Part shown: in pieces, positions 1-12,211 of the stretch
How positions within the stretch are numbered: the first letter of the stretch is position 1
Layout of the letters: each line of letters opens with the position of its first letter
From: Minwuia thermotolerans
Lineage (GTDB): Bacteria > Pseudomonadota > Alphaproteobacteria > Minwuiales > Minwuiaceae
Length of the DNA: 64,000 nt
Assembly (NCBI RefSeq): GCF_002924445.1
Contig: NZ_PIGG01000037.1
Coordinates: 1-64,000 of the forward strand
Reading direction: 5' to 3'
Program-made: the position numbers and the translations under genes
The notes under the pieces: model-generated
Told to the model about the DNA's origin: nothing
The model's database searches: none
Seen by the model: the letters and a program-made list of their open reading frames with translations, nothing else

Positions 1-61
1 GGAGCGGCTTCGCCGCAAGTCGATGATCTTGGCCGGATGCCCGCACAAGGCGGGCATGACA
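1..61 (-). repeat. Dispersed palindromic intergenic repeat, copy 1
   Basis: Read on the minus strand this starts with a dyad (TGTCATGCCCGCC, short loop, GCGGGCATCC) and continues with GACTTGCGGCG and AGCCGCTCC. The same order of blocks recurs at 61912-61972, and a shorter variant lies at 59134-59172. It is a REP-like intergenic element, with no coding role visible. It lies downstream of ftsH and is cut by the window edge. Confidence 0.7.
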
Positions 62-141
62 CCAAAGCCCCAGTGGCTATTCAATCTCCTCAAGGTTTGC
101 TCTGAGGGCGCGGGTCAGCGTCGGTGCGATCCCCCACCCTG

Positions 142-166
142 CCCTCCCCCTGACCAAGGGGGAGGG
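142..166. repeat. G/C-run palindrome, copy 1
   Basis: CCCTCCCCCT, a 5-base loop and AGGGGGAGGG form a 10-bp inverted repeat. A second copy is at 15275-15297, and both are preceded by a C-run (GAT..CCCCCACCC). This is a second family of short intergenic palindromes in this genome. The 250 bases before the ftsH stop hold only these repeats and a terminator. Confidence 0.6.
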
Positions 167-192
167 TGGACCGGCCCGCCGGCGCCGAACAG

Positions 193-223
193 AAAAACCC
201 CGCGGGTTGCGGCCCGCGGGGTT
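193..223 (-). terminator. Rho-independent terminator after ftsH
   Basis: On the minus strand AACCCCGCGGG and CCCGCGGGGTT form an 11-bp stem around a 6-base loop, followed by a T-run (GGGGTTTTTCT). It lies about 28 bases past the ftsH stop and should end the tol-pal/tilS/ftsH transcripts. Confidence 0.85.
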
Positions 224-250
224 CATTCGTTCGCGCCGGTGGCGGAGCGG

Positions 251-2182
<1,932 letters not shown>

Positions 2183-2258
2183 GTGTTTCCCGTTTCGATC
2201 ATGTCATCAGGGCGCCGGCCGCTCCGGCGGAGAGACCGCCAGTCTCGGCGCACCTTTG

Positions 2259-2288
2259 CTAGATAAGCGTTAAAGCGTTTCGGGCAAG
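2259..2288 (-). promoter_or_regulatory. Heat-shock (RpoH/sigma-32) type promoter of ftsH
   Basis: Read on the minus strand: CTTG (2288-2285), exactly 17 bases, then CTTATCTAG (2267-2259). This fits the alphaproteobacterial RpoH consensus CTTG-N17/18-CYTATNT closely. It lies about 77 bases upstream of the ftsH GTG start, and ftsH is a classical heat-shock gene. No transcript data are available. Confidence 0.6.
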
Positions 2289-2328
2289 CAGGCGCAAGGG
2301 CCGATCTTTCGCCGCGCGCCTCCGTGGA

Positions 2329-3333
2329 TCAGAGTTGATCGCCGCGTGTGGACCGCGCCTCCGCCGCCACGCTCAACGCCGTCCGGTCCAGCGCCAGCAC
2401 CGTGCCGCCCACCGTGACCCGGCGCTGGGTCTCCAGCCGCGCCATGGCGTCCTCCAGCCGGCCGAGCGGCGCGCGCGCGCCCGCCACTTCCCGGATCGCG
2501 CGGTCGAGCACGCGCAGCGCCATCTCCTCGGGCAGGGCCCGCCAGCCGGCGGGGTCCAGCACCAGCGGCCGCGCCGACGGGTCGGCGCAGAGCGCCGCGA
2601 AGGCGTCGCCGGCGGCGGTCTCCAGCGCGTCGGCGGCCCGCGCCGCGCGCCGCGCCAGCCGGCCCAGCCGGCGGCGGAGACGGCCGTCCTCGTCCAGTTC
2701 CGCCAGCCAGCCGTCCAGCCGGTTGCGCTCGAACTCGGGGCTGTCATTGCCGGGATCCTCGATCCAGTCGTCGCCGGCGTCGCGCAGCAGCGCCAGCAGA
2801 TCGGCCCGCGCCACGCCCAGCAGGGGCCGGATCAGGCGCAGGCCTCCGCGGCGGCTCTCGGGCCGCATCGCCGCCAGCCCGTCCAGCCCGCTGCCGCGCC
2901 TGAGACGCATCAGCACCGTCGCGGCCTGGTCGTCCCGGTGGTGGCCGATGAACAATTCGCCAGCGCCGTACGCGCGGCACCAGTCGAGGAGCAGCGCGTA
3001 ACGCGCCTCCCGCGCGGCTTCCTGCAGCCCGGAGCCGGGGCGGGCGCCCTGCCGGGCGAGCACCGCCGCGTCGACGCCCAGCGCCCGCGCCCTGCGCGCC
3101 GCCAGCTCGGCCTCCGCCGCCGATTCGGACCGCAATCCGTGATCCACGACCAGGGCGCTGACCCGCCGTCCGCTTTCCGCGGCCCAGTCCCGGGTCAGGC
3201 GCAGCAGCGCGGTGCTGTCGGGGCCGCCGGAGAACGCCACGGCGACGTGCGGACCCGCCGGCGGCAGGGCCGCGAGCGCGGCCCGGAAGGCCGCCGCCGG
3301 ACCGCCGTCAGCAGCCCGCCCGGCGGCGCTCAC
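2329..3333 (-). CDS. tilS: tRNA(Ile)-lysidine synthase TilS
   Basis: Joins lysine to C34 of the tRNA(Ile) CAU anticodon (lysidine), so that it reads AUA and is charged with Ile. The PP-loop ATP pyrophosphatase signature FSGGPDST lies near residue 34. IGHHRDDQAATVLMRL near residue 130 is the typical second motif. At 334 residues it is a compact form without the long C-terminal tRNA-binding domains of the E. coli enzyme, as is usual in alphaproteobacteria. The start is GTG and overlaps the end of cpoB by 26 bases, so it is translated with the tol-pal cluster. Confidence 0.93.
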   Translation of the reverse strand: MSAAGRAADGGPAAAFRAALAALPPAGPHVAVAFSGGPDSTALLRLTRDWAAESGRRVSALVVDHGLRSESAAEAELAARRARALGVDAAVLARQGARPGSGLQEAAREARYALLLDWCRAYGAGELFIGHHRDDQAATVLMRLRRGSGLDGLAAMRPESRRGGLRLIRPLLGVARADLLALLRDAGDDWIEDPGNDSPEFERNRLDGWLAELDEDGRLRRRLGRLARRAARAADALETAAGDAFAALCADPSARPLVLDPAGWRALPEEMALRVLDRAIREVAGARAPLGRLEDAMARLETQRRVTVGGTVLALDRTALSVAAEARSTRGDQL

Positions 3334-4297
3334 TGTCGGCGCGCCGCAACAGGGTCTGCGCGGCGTCGGGGTAGCGGTCCCGCAGCTCGTCGAAGACCGC
3401 GCAGGCGTCCTTGTTCTGGCCCAGCTTGGTCAGCGTCATGCCGAGCTTCAGCAGGTTGTCGGGCGCTTTCGAGCTGCCGCGGTATTTCTTGTAGCCCTCC
3501 AGAAAGGCCCCCGCGGCGCTCTCGTAGTCCTGCTGGACATAATAGGTCTCGCCCAGCCAGTACTGGGCGTTGCCGGCCAGCTCGTGTTCCGGATAGCTGG
3601 CAAGGAAGCCGCTGAAGGCGGACTCGGCCTCGCCGAAGCGCTTCGAGCGCAGCATGTCGAAGGCAGCGTTGTAGGCCTCCTGCGGGGTGCCCCCGGCGGC
3701 GGCCGGCGTCTCGACGGGCCGCGCCGGCGCGGCCAGCGCCGCGCTCTCCGACCCGCCAGCGGCGCCGTTCTCCGCCGGCGCCGGCACGCGCTCCAGCGCC
3801 TCCGGCGAGACCGTCCCGAGATTGCGCGGACCCGGCGCGACGCCGCCGGCGCTGCTGTTGGAACCGTCGCCGGCCGGACCCTGGCCCGCGGCCGGCGGCG
3901 CGCCCCCGCCGGCGGCAAGATTGCGTTCGATGGCGGTCAGTCGGAAATCGATGTCGGCGACCAGCTTGTCCATGCGGTCGTTCAGCCGCCGCACCGTGAA
4001 GTCGATCTCCTCGAGCCGGTTGGTGAGTTCCCGGATCTCGGTTTCCAGCGCCTGCACCTTCAGCCCGGCAGCCGCCCTGTCATCGCCGGATGGCGGCGCT
4101 GTCGCCGCGGCCCCGGCGCTGTCCGACGGCAGGGGCCTGCCGCCCAGCACATGGGCCTTGAGGTCGTTGATGCTGCGCTCCAGGCGCTGCACCCGGTCCT
4201 GCAGCGGCGCGAGGTCCTGCGCCGACGCCGGGACCGCCGGCAGGGCCAGCATCGCCGCCGCGGCGGCGAGCGCAAAAGGTCGAACAGCGGATATCAT
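3308..4297 (-). CDS. cpoB: Cell division coordinator CpoB (YbgF), tol-pal accessory protein
   Basis: Periplasmic protein that in E. coli links the Tol system to peptidoglycan synthesis at the septum. The 329 residues show a signal peptide ending near PASAQ (about residue 27), an N-terminal coiled coil for trimerisation (repeated LxxL/IxxL heptads, about 28-125), a low-complexity Gly/Ala/Pro linker, and a C-terminal set of TPR repeats. The TPR region contains AYNAAFDMLRSKRFGEAESAF, here in fragments AYNAAFDM and FGEAESAF, then YWLGETYYVQQDYESA. It follows pal after 98 bases, the canonical order, and overlaps tilS. Confidence 0.93.
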   Translation of the reverse strand: MISAVRPFALAAAAAMLALPAVPASAQDLAPLQDRVQRLERSINDLKAHVLGGRPLPSDSAGAAATAPPSGDDRAAAGLKVQALETEIRELTNRLEEIDFTVRRLNDRMDKLVADIDFRLTAIERNLAAGGGAPPAAGQGPAGDGSNSSAGGVAPGPRNLGTVSPEALERVPAPAENGAAGGSESAALAAPARPVETPAAAGGTPQEAYNAAFDMLRSKRFGEAESAFSGFLASYPEHELAGNAQYWLGETYYVQQDYESAAGAFLEGYKKYRGSSKAPDNLLKLGMTLTKLGQNKDACAVFDELRDRYPDAAQTLLRRADSERRRAGC

Positions 4298-4395
4298 CGC
4301 GTCTCCTTCTTCGATCGCCCCCCGCGGACCCGCATCCGCGGGCGGGGTCCCTCCCGGCCCCCGCCGCGAATGCGTTCAGCTCGCCTGCCCGTTGG

Positions 4396-4929
4396 TCAGT
4401 TGGCGATGACGGTCACCGCGCGGCGGTTCTGGGCCCAGGCTTCCTCGTTGTGACCCAGCGCCACCGGACGCTCCTTGCCGTAGGAGATCGTGGTGATGCG
4501 GCCGGGCGCAACGCCGAGGCTGACCAGGTAGTCCTTCACCGAGGTGGCGCGGCGGTCGCCGAGGCCGAGGTTGTACTCGCGGGTGCCGCGCTCGTCGGCA
4601 TGACCCTCGATAACCACGTTCTTCGACGGGAACTGCTGCAGATAGGCTGCCTGGCGGCGCAGGGTTTCGATGTCTTCGGCGTCGAGGTCGTAGCGGTCGA
4701 AGTCGAAGAACACGCGGTCGCCCACGTTCAGCACGAAGTGTTCCTGCGTGCCCGGCTGGGGGCCGGCCGGCTGGCTCGGCTCGGCCTGCGGCGCCGGCGC
4801 CGGCGCCGCCTGCGCCTGTCCGCCGCCGGTGTCGCTGGTGGTGGTCACCGGCTCCTCCTCGCCGCAGGCGGCGACGAGGAACAGGGCAGCGGCGAGGCTG
4901 CCCATCTTGATCAGAAATCGCTGGCGCAT
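4396..4929 (-). CDS. pal: Peptidoglycan-associated lipoprotein Pal
   Basis: Outer-membrane lipoprotein that binds peptidoglycan and TolB. The start chosen gives MRQRFLIKMGSLAAALF and then a lipobox ending at Cys22 (LVAAC). An in-frame ATG 33 bases upstream would spoil the signal peptide, while the chosen ATG has AGGGAG just upstream. The acidic/Pro/Ala linker is followed by an OmpA-like domain with FDFDRYDLD, GHADERGTREYN and LGLGDRRA, the diaminopimelate-binding region. The length of 177 residues is normal. tolB ends 189 bases upstream. Confidence 0.96.
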   Translation of the reverse strand: MRQRFLIKMGSLAAALFLVAACGEEEPVTTTSDTGGGQAQAAPAPAPQAEPSQPAGPQPGTQEHFVLNVGDRVFFDFDRYDLDAEDIETLRRQAAYLQQFPSKNVVIEGHADERGTREYNLGLGDRRATSVKDYLVSLGVAPGRITTISYGKERPVALGHNEEAWAQNRRAVTVIAN

Positions 4930-5118
4930 CTTTATTGTTGCTCCCTCATGCTTGACGCCCACGTGACGTCAGGTTGCAGATGCTGTCCGGCGCTTGATTA
5001 AGTCACGCGGACGCGGACAGTGGCTGCAACATTTAACACCCAAGTTCGCAAAGCAAAACGGCGGAGTTGGGCCGAACCGGCCCTACGGTGTGGCAAATAC
5101 GTGTCATTCGGCCCCAAA

Positions 5119-6474
5119 TCAGGGCGACAACGCCGACAGCGGCGACCAGGCGGGGTCCGAGGCGTCCAGCGGCGTCGGCACCTCCCTGAGGTTGCGCCCG
5201 GTAAGGTCGACCGACCAGAGCTTGACGCTGCCGCCGCGGCCGTCATTGCTGCCGGGCACCTGCCGGAAGAAGATCAGGACGCGGCCGTTCGGCGACCATG
5301 TCGGCCCCTCGTCCAGGAAGCTTTCGGTCAGGATCCGTTCGCCGGTGCCGTCGGGCCGCATCACCCCGATGAAGAAACGCCCGCCCTTCAGCTTGGTGAA
5401 GGCGATCAGGTCGCCGCGCGGCGACCAGACCGGCGTCGCGTAGCGGCCATCGCCAAAGCTGATGCGCTGCACGTTCGAGCCGTCGGCGTTCATGGTGTAG
5501 ATCTGCTGGCCGCCGGAACGGTCGGAGTTGAAGGTCACCTGCTGGCCGTCCGGCGACATGCTGGGCGAAGTGTCGATCGCCAGATTGCGCGTCAGCCGCC
5601 GCGTCACCCGCGTGCGCAGGTCCATGATGAAGACGTCGGAATTGCCGCCTTCGGCCATGGAGAACAGCACCCGTTCACCGTCCGGGGAGAAGCGCGGCGC
5701 ATAGGTCATGCCCGGGAAGTCGCCCAGGATCTCCTGCTGGCCGGTGTCGATGTTGAACAGGTAGACGCGCGGCTGGTTCTGGAAATACGACATGTAGGTC
5801 ACGACCTGCTGCGTCGGCGAGAAGCGCGGCGTCAGCACCAGGTTGGAGCCGTCGGTGAGGAAGCGGTGATTGGCCGAATCCTGGTCCATGATTGCCAGCC
5901 GCTTGACCCGGCGGTCGGGCGGGCCCGATTCGGCGACATAGACGATGCGGGTGTCGAAATAGCCCTCCTCGCCGGTGAGCCGCTTGTAGATGGCGTCGGA
6001 AATGATGTGGCCGATGCGGCGGGCGTTCTCCGGCGAGGTGAAGTAGACGAGGCCGGTGAGCTGGGCTCCTGCGAAGACGTCCCACAGCCGGAACTCCGTC
6101 CGCAGCCGCCCGTCGCTCTCGATGCTGACATTGCCCGCAACGAGGGCCTGGGCCTGGATGGTGCGCCAGTTGCCGAAGTTGGGCCTGACCTGGATGGCGG
6201 CCGGCTCCTCCAGATAGGCGCGCGGGTCGATGACCCGGAACAGGCCCGAGCGGGTCAGGTTGCCCCGGATCACGGAGGCGATCTCCTGGCCCAGTTCGCG
6301 CGTCGTGCGGGTCTCGCCGTGGATGTCGGTGACCGCGATCGGCAGCGGGTCGACATTGGCGCTGGTGACGTCGACCTGAAGCTGCGCGCGGGCCGGCGCC
6401 GCAGCCAGCAGCGCCAGGGCGACAAGCGCCAGCGCCGCGAAGGCCGGAAGGCGTCGAATTCCTGCAATGATCAT
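5119..6474 (-). CDS. tolB: Tol-Pal system beta-propeller protein TolB
   Basis: Periplasmic protein that shuttles between Pal and the TolA/inner-membrane motor during outer-membrane constriction. The 451 residues show a signal peptide ([20 protein letters not shown], ending near APARAQ), an N-terminal alpha/beta domain, and a six-bladed propeller with repeated WSPxG and FSPDG turns ([36 protein letters not shown]). The ATG overlaps the tolA stop by one base (TGATG-type coupling). Confidence 0.97.
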   Translation of the reverse strand: MIIAGIRRLPAFAALALVALALLAAAPARAQLQVDVTSANVDPLPIAVTDIHGETRTTRELGQEIASVIRGNLTRSGLFRVIDPRAYLEEPAAIQVRPNFGNWRTIQAQALVAGNVSIESDGRLRTEFRLWDVFAGAQLTGLVYFTSPENARRIGHIISDAIYKRLTGEEGYFDTRIVYVAESGPPDRRVKRLAIMDQDSANHRFLTDGSNLVLTPRFSPTQQVVTYMSYFQNQPRVYLFNIDTGQQEILGDFPGMTYAPRFSPDGERVLFSMAEGGNSDVFIMDLRTRVTRRLTRNLAIDTSPSMSPDGQQVTFNSDRSGGQQIYTMNADGSNVQRISFGDGRYATPVWSPRGDLIAFTKLKGGRFFIGVMRPDGTGERILTESFLDEGPTWSPNGRVLIFFRQVPGSNDGRGGSVKLWSVDLTGRNLREVPTPLDASDPAWSPLSALSP

Positions 6475-7538
6475 CAGCCGTACATGTCCCTGAGGTTGAA
6501 GTTGATCTCGATCTCCTGCCAGTCCTGGAACTTCTCCTGCGGCAGGGGCAGCGGCTGCGACTTGTAGACGGCCCGGACGGCGCTGTCGGAGAAGGCGCCG
6601 AACACGTCCCGCGACTGACCCGCGTCGAACCCGTCGATGACGCGGGGCGGCGCCGCCAGCGTGCCGTCGGGTTTGAGGACTATGCTTATCACGACCTGCA
6701 TGCTCTCGACGCCGGGCGCCCCGTGGTTCGGGCTCCAGTTCTCCCGCAGCCGGTGTCGCAGGAGGTCCACTTCCGAAACCGATAGTTTCTGATTGAGCCG
6801 ATTCTGTGACACGCCGCCCTCGCCGATGCGGATGTCGGCCAGCTGCCGCCGGTCCTGCTCGCGCGGCCGCGGCGGCTGGCGTTCATCGGCCATGCGGTCG
6901 ATCTTGGCGGCCAGCCGGTCGAGATCGAGGCCCTTCTTCTCGGTCTTCTCGGGTGCGGGCTTTGGCGCCGGTTCCGGCGGCGTCGCAGCGGTCTTCTTCT
7001 CGGGCTCCGGCTTCGGGTCGGGCTTCGGTTCCGCCTTCTTCTCCGGCTCCGGCCCGGGCTCGGGCGCCTTCGGCTCCGGCAGAGGCTCGCGCGCCGCCAG
7101 CTTCTCGGCCTCCTCGACCACCTTCTCCTTGGGCGCGACCGCCTTGTCGGCGCGCTCCTCGACCGCCGGGCGCGGCGCGGGCGGCGCCACGGCGACATCG
7201 GGTTCCGGCTCCGGCTCCGGCTCAGGGGCGGGCGGCTCCGGCGCCTCGCGCACCAGGGCGTTGGTGTCGGGCAGGGGCGGCGGCTCCGGCGCCGCGGCAG
7301 GCGGCGGGGGCGGAGGCGGCGGCGGGCTGTCCGGCGCGGTGGCCTGCGGCGGCGGCGGGGCGTCGGTCTTCTCGCCCGCGGTGGCCTGATTGGTTTCCGG
7401 GCCGATGGTGGTCAGTTCGACGGGGATGATGGGGTCGCTCAGCACCTCGGCCGGCGAGTCCAGAAAGGCATAGTCGAGCACCAGCATCACGACCACGAGG
7501 ACGTGCAGGCCGAACGAGAATGCGGCGCCCCGGACCAT
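6474..7538 (-). CDS. tolA: Cell envelope integrity protein TolA
   Basis: Links the TolQR motor in the inner membrane to TolB/Pal. The 354 residues show a single N-terminal membrane segment (about 7-27), a very long Pro/Glu/Lys/Ala-rich stalk (about 45-210, with PPPPPPP and EPEPEPEP runs), and a C-terminal TonB/TolA-like domain. The C-terminal domain contains [17 protein letters not shown] and a [15 protein letters not shown] strand pattern. The stalk is proline-rich instead of the Ala/Lys helix of enterobacteria, a common alphaproteobacterial variant. I chose the ATG after GGGAGG over a GTG one codon earlier. Confidence 0.94.
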   Translation of the reverse strand: MVRGAAFSFGLHVLVVVMLVLDYAFLDSPAEVLSDPIIPVELTTIGPETNQATAGEKTDAPPPPQATAPDSPPPPPPPPPAAAPEPPPLPDTNALVREAPEPPAPEPEPEPEPDVAVAPPAPRPAVEERADKAVAPKEKVVEEAEKLAAREPLPEPKAPEPGPEPEKKAEPKPDPKPEPEKKTAATPPEPAPKPAPEKTEKKGLDLDRLAAKIDRMADERQPPRPREQDRRQLADIRIGEGGVSQNRLNQKLSVSEVDLLRHRLRENWSPNHGAPGVESMQVVISIVLKPDGTLAAPPRVIDGFDAGQSRDVFGAFSDSAVRAVYKSQPLPLPQEKFQDWQEIEINFNLRDMYG

Positions 7539-7551
7539 CACGCCTCCCGCA

Positions 7552-7988
<437 letters not shown>

Positions 7989-7989
<1 letters not shown>

Positions 7990-8720
7990 CAGCGGCTCTC
8001 CCCTTCGTCGAGCTGGCGCGACATGATCGCCGAGAACTCGCCTGCGAAGCCCTCCAGCCGGGTGGCGTAGCGGGCGATGTCATTGGCGAACTTGTTGTAG
8101 GCGACGGTCGCGGGGATGGCGGCGACGAGACCCAGCGCCGTGGCGAACAGGGCCTCGGCGATGCCCGGCGCGACCACCGCCAGAGAGGTGTTGTTGGTCG
8201 CCGCGATGGACTGGAAACTGTCCATGATGCCCCAGACGGTGCCGAACAGGCCGAGGAACGGAGCGGTCGAGCCGACGGTCGCCAGCACGCCCAGATAGCG
8301 CTCCAGGCGGTCGACCTCCCGGTCGATGGAGATGCGCATGACCTGGCTGATGCGGTCCTGCAGGCCAGCGCGGAGCTTGTCGGTCCGGGCCAGGCCGCGT
8401 TCGGCGGTGCGCCGCCACTCCCGCATCGCCCCGGCGAACAGCACCGCCATCGGGTGGGAGGCATTGGCGCCGATCTCGTCGTAGAGCTTTTCCAGGCTGC
8501 CCCCCGACCAGAACAGGCGCTCGAACTCGTCGGCCTGCTTCTGCACCCGGCGGTAGCGGACCCACTTCTCGAAGATGATGGCCCAGCACCAGATCGAGGC
8601 GACCAGCAGCGCCAGCATCACGATCTGCACGACGATGTCGGCGCGCAGGAACAGCGACCACATCGACAGATCCACCTCGGCGGCCCCCGCGAATTGCCGG
8701 GCGATGACGTCTTCGTTCAT
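7989..8720 (-). CDS. tolQ: Tol-Pal motor subunit TolQ (MotA/TolQ/ExbB family)
   Basis: Polytopic inner-membrane proton-channel subunit partnering TolR. The 243 residues have three membrane helices: near 22-45, and two C-terminal ones in the segments VLATVGSTAPFLGLFGTVWG and LFATALGLVAAIPATVAYN. The start used ([10 protein letters not shown]) overlaps the ybgC stop as ATGA. An ATG 48 bases upstream lies inside ybgC and adds a basic, unlikely extension. Confidence 0.97.
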
Positions 8721-9178
8721 GTTGATTCTTCCCTGCCGTTTCCTGTCAGGCGTTCCATCGCGGCGCAAATCGCGGGCGGAATGCGCCGGGGCCTTCCGTC
8801 GAGACCGATAAATGCCGCACGTACATGGGCCCGGACAAGGGGGGCCCCAAGCCGGGAGATATCCTGCCGCAGCGCGATCGTCGCGCCCTTCAGCGCATCG
8901 AGGCGCGTGGTCACCAAAAGGTCATCGTCCAGCCGCGCCGGACGCAGATATTCGACCTTCACGTCGCGGACGGCGAACATCGCGCCGTCGCGCCAGATCG
9001 CGGCCTGGTCGACGCCGATCAGGCGCAGCATGTCGGAGCGCGCGCGCTCGGCGAATTTCAGATAGTTGGCGTAGTAGACGATGCCGCCGGCGTCCGTGTC
9101 CTCCCAGTAGACGCGGACGGGAAACAGGTGGGCGTCGGCCTCGACCCGGCCCAGCGCTGCCGCTGCCGGCTCAGCCAT
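8717..9178 (-). CDS. ybgC: Acyl-CoA thioesterase YbgC (4-hydroxybenzoyl-CoA thioesterase family)
   Basis: Hotdog-fold thioesterase that usually heads the tol-pal operon. The 153 residues carry [20 protein letters not shown] near the N-terminus; the Asp and the YYANYL stretch are the catalytic and fold signatures. The start overlaps the ruvB stop by 8 bases and its stop overlaps tolQ. Its substrate here cannot be read; short-chain or phospholipid-linked acyl-CoA thioesters are known for the family. Confidence 0.93.
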   Translation of the reverse strand: MAEPAAAALGRVEADAHLFPVRVYWEDTDAGGIVYYANYLKFAERARSDMLRLIGVDQAAIWRDGAMFAVRDVKVEYLRPARLDDDLLVTTRLDALKGATIALRQDISRLGAPLVRAHVRAAFIGLDGRPRRIPPAICAAMERLTGNGREEST

Positions 9179-10223
9179 CGCCGCCGTCCAGCATGTCCAT
9201 CTGCCCCGGCATGGCCGATTGCGGCGCCGCGAGTCCCAGATGCGTCCAGGCGGCGGCGGTCATCATCCGCCCGCGCGGGGTGCGCACCACCAGCGCCTGC
9301 TGGATCAGATAGGGCTCGATGATGTCCTCGATGGCGTCGCGCGGCTCCGACAGGGCGGCGGCGAGGTTGTCGACGCCGACCGGCCCGCCGCCATAGTTCT
9401 CCGCCATGCAGCGCAGATAGCGCCGGTCCATGGCGTCGAGGCCAGCCTCGTCGACCTCAAGGCGCTTCAGCGCCGCGTCAGCCTTCGGCGCGTCCACTTC
9501 GTCCGCGCCGGCGACAGCGGCGAAGTCCCGCACCCGCCGGAGCAGCCGTCCGGCGACGCGCGGCGTGCCGCGGGCCCGTCGGGCGATCTCGGCGGCGCCG
9601 TCGGCGGTGAGCTTCAGCCCCAGCACCCGGGCGCCGCGGCGGACGATCTGCTCCAGCTCGGCAGGCGCGTAGAACTCCAGCCGGCAGGGAATGCCGAAGC
9701 GGTCGCGCAGCGGCGTGGTCAGCAGGCCCGAGCGCGTCGTCGCCGCCACCAGCGTGAACGGCGGCAGATCGATCTTCACCGAGCGCGCGGCCGGCCCCTC
9801 GCCGATCACCAGATCGAGCTGAAAATCCTCCATGGCGGGATATAGAATCTCTTCTACGGCAGGATTAAGGCGGTGCACCTCGTCGATGAACAGGACGTCG
9901 CGCGCCTCCAGGTTGGTCAGGATGGCCGCGAGGTCGCCGGCGCGGGCGATCACCGGACCGGAGGTGGCGCGGAAGTTCACGCCGAGTTCGCGGGCGACGA
10001 TCTGCGCCAGCGTCGTCTTGCCGAGGCCGGGCGGACCGAAGAACAGGGTGTGGTCCATGGCTTCGCCCCGGGCGCGGGCGGCGTCGATGAAGACGCGCAG
10101 GTTCTCGCGCACCTTCTGCTGGCCGATGAAATCGGTGAGTTCCAGCGGCCTGAGGCCGATCTCGCCGCCGTCCTCCGGGCGCTGCTCGCCCGTCACCAGC
10201 CGCTCGCCCTCGGCGCCGCTCAC
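9171..10223 (-). CDS. ruvB: Holliday junction branch migration helicase RuvB
   Basis: AAA+ hexameric motor that drives branch migration of Holliday junctions together with RuvA. The 350 residues show Walker [13 protein letters not shown] near residue 62, Walker [12 protein letters not shown], sensor 1 AATTRSGLL, the arginine finger in [10 protein letters not shown], and a C-terminal winged helix (TPRGR). The start is a GTG whose GTGA overlaps the ruvA stop. Confidence 0.98.
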   Translation of the reverse strand: MSGAEGERLVTGEQRPEDGGEIGLRPLELTDFIGQQKVRENLRVFIDAARARGEAMDHTLFFGPPGLGKTTLAQIVARELGVNFRATSGPVIARAGDLAAILTNLEARDVLFIDEVHRLNPAVEEILYPAMEDFQLDLVIGEGPAARSVKIDLPPFTLVAATTRSGLLTTPLRDRFGIPCRLEFYAPAELEQIVRRGARVLGLKLTADGAAEIARRARGTPRVAGRLLRRVRDFAAVAGADEVDAPKADAALKRLEVDEAGLDAMDRRYLRCMAENYGGGPVGVDNLAAALSEPRDAIEDIIEPYLIQQALVVRTPRGRMMTAAAWTHLGLAAPQSAMPGQMDMLDGGDG

Positions 10224-10828
10224 CGCGCCAGCTCCTTCAGCCCGGCGGTGATCAGGGCCTCGACGGTGGCGTCCTCGCCGGCGATGGCCGCGCCGCGCAG
10301 CACCGCCGCCTCGGCCTCGGCCCGGCGGTAGCCCAGATTGACCAGCGCCGAGGCCGCGTCGCCCGCCGCGCCGCCGACCGGGGCCGCGCCCGGAGCCGCA
10401 CCGGCCTGCGCCGGCCGGGCGGGCAGGGCGCCGACCTTGTCCTTCAGTTCGCTGGCGATGCGCTGCGCCAGGCGCTTGCCGACGCCCGGCGCGCGGGTGA
10501 TCGTGGCGACGTCACCGGACGCGATGGCCATGCGGATGTCGTCGGCGGCCAGCGCCGAGAGGATCTGCAGCGTCACCTTCGCGCCCACGCCCTGGACGGT
10601 CTGCAGCAGGCCGAACAGCTCCTTCTCGGCGCGGTCGGCGAAGCCGTAGAGGTGAATGTGATCCTCGCGGACATGGGTCTCGACCTGGATGGCGACCGCA
10701 TCGCCCTCCGTCCCCAGCGCCGCCAGGGTGCGGGCCGAGCAGAACACCAGATAGCCCACGCCGCCGACGTCGATCACCGCGTGATCGGCGCCGATCCGGT
10801 CGAGAATTCCCTTGAGGCTGGCGATCAT
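10220..10828 (-). CDS. ruvA: Holliday junction DNA-binding protein RuvA
   Basis: Tetrameric junction-recognition protein that loads RuvB. The 202 residues show the OB-fold domain I ([20 protein letters not shown]), the helix-hairpin-helix region ([16 protein letters not shown] and [19 protein letters not shown]), an Ala/Pro/Gly linker, and domain III ([16 protein letters not shown]), which contacts RuvB. It starts 49 bases after the ruvC stop. Confidence 0.97.
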   Translation of the reverse strand: MIASLKGILDRIGADHAVIDVGGVGYLVFCSARTLAALGTEGDAVAIQVETHVREDHIHLYGFADRAEKELFGLLQTVQGVGAKVTLQILSALAADDIRMAIASGDVATITRAPGVGKRLAQRIASELKDKVGALPARPAQAGAAPGAAPVGGAAGDAASALVNLGYRRAEAEAAVLRGAAIAGEDATVEALITAGLKELAR

Positions 10829-10877
10829 GGCGGGCGGCGGTCCGGGGATGATTCGGTATCGGGCCGTTGTAGCAGAT

Positions 10878-11381
10878 TCAGCGCGGCAGCGCAGATGGCG
10901 TCGGTCCCGTACCGTGATGGGCGTGGCAGATGGCGCAGGCCAGCGCGTCGGTGGCGTGTTCGTTGGTCAGCCGCGCGCCGGGCAGCAGCGTCTTCACCAT
11001 CAGGTGGATCTGGTCCTTGTGCGCATGGCCGGTGCCGACCACGGCCTTCTTGACCGCATTGGGGGCGTATTCGGTCACCGGCAGGCCGTTCAGGGAGGCG
11101 ACCAGCAGCGAGACGCCGCGCGCCTGACCCAGCTTCAGAGTCGAGGTCGGGTTCTTGTTGACGAAGGTCTCCTCGACCGCCGCCGCGTCGGGCCGCCATT
11201 CGGCGATCACCGCCTGCAGGCCGTCGTGGAGCTGCACCAGCCGCTCGGCGAGGCTGCCCTTCGGGTCGGAGGCGACCGAGCCGTCGGCGACCCAGATCAG
11301 CCGGTTGCCCTCCACATCGACCACGCCCCAGCCGGTGTGACGCAGGCCGGGATCCAGGCCGATCAGCCGCAGCCGGGTCAT
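10878..11381 (-). CDS. ruvC: Crossover junction endodeoxyribonuclease RuvC
   Basis: Holliday junction resolvase. The 167 residues begin [19 protein letters not shown] with the first catalytic Asp in GLDPG. The [11 protein letters not shown] segment supplies the catalytic Glu, and [15 protein letters not shown] carries the C-terminal acidic residue. The start was moved from an upstream ATG because it leaves RuvC's normal N-terminus one base after the yebC stop, with AAGGAT as ribosome-binding site. Confidence 0.96.
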   Translation of the reverse strand: MTRLRLIGLDPGLRHTGWGVVDVEGNRLIWVADGSVASDPKGSLAERLVQLHDGLQAVIAEWRPDAAAVEETFVNKNPTSTLKLGQARGVSLLVASLNGLPVTEYAPNAVKKAVVGTGHAHKDQIHLMVKTLLPGARLTNEHATDALACAICHAHHGTGPTPSALPR

Positions 11382-11382
11382 A

Positions 11383-12132
11383 TCATCCTTCCAGCCGGGC
11401 CATGACCTCGTCGGAAACCTCGAAATTGGCGTGCACCTTCTGGACGTCGTCATTGTCGTCCAGGGCGTCGACCAGCTTCAGCAGGGTGCCGGCCTTCTCC
11501 TCGTCGACCTCGACGGTGTTCTGCGGCCGCCATTCCAGGCCGGCCCGCCCGGCCTCGCCGAATTCCGCCTCCAGCGCCTCGCGGACGTCGTTGAAGGCTT
11601 CCACGGCGGTGATCACCTCGAAGCCATCCTCGCCGGCGACCACGTCGTCGGCGCCGGCCTCGACCGCCGTTTCGAACAGGGCCTCCATCCGGGCGGCGGC
11701 GGCCGGGTACTCGATCACGCCCACATGGTCGAACATGAAGGAGACCGAGTTGGTCTCGCCCAGGCTGCCGCCGTGCTTGGAGAAGGCGGAGCGGACCTCG
11801 GAGGCGGTGCGGTTGCGGTTGTCGGTCAGCGCCTCGACGATCAGCGCCACGCCGCCCGGTCCGTAGCCCTCATAGCGGATGTTCTCGAAGGTATCGGCGG
11901 CGCCGTCGCCCGTCGCGCGCTTGATGGCGCGGTCGATGTTGTCGTTGGGCATGTTTTCCTTGCGGGCGGCGGCGATGGCCGCGCGCAGGCGCGGATTGGC
12001 GGTCGGGTCGTCGCCGGATTCCTTCACCGACACGGTGATCTCCCGCGCCAGCTTGGTGAACACCCTGGCGCGCTTCGCGTCCTGCGCGCCCTTGCGGTAC
12101 ATGATGTTCTTGAACTGTGAATGGCCCGCCAT
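11383..12132 (-). CDS. yebC: YebC/PmpR-type transcriptional or translational regulator (TACO1 family)
   Basis: The 249 residues begin with the family signature [15 protein letters not shown] and carry [16 protein letters not shown] and [11 protein letters not shown]. YebC proteins were annotated as transcription regulators, and recent work on the family shows a role in translating proline-rich or otherwise stalling sequences. That fits a neighbourhood with the proline-rich TolA, but it is only an inference. It is the first gene of the ruvCAB-tol run on the minus strand. A further upstream ATG (12150) is less likely. Confidence 0.93.
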   Translation of the reverse strand: MAGHSQFKNIMYRKGAQDAKRARVFTKLAREITVSVKESGDDPTANPRLRAAIAAARKENMPNDNIDRAIKRATGDGAADTFENIRYEGYGPGGVALIVEALTDNRNRTASEVRSAFSKHGGSLGETNSVSFMFDHVGVIEYPAAAARMEALFETAVEAGADDVVAGEDGFEVITAVEAFNDVREALEAEFGEAGRAGLEWRPQNTVEVDEEKAGTLLKLVDALDDNDDVQKVHANFEVSDEVMARLEG

Positions 12133-12211
12133 GGCGGCCTCCGTGCTCACGATAGGTTCGGTGGAGCGCTTCTTTTCAGCCTTTTCCCGCCGCGGTCAAG
12201 CCCGGCCGCGC

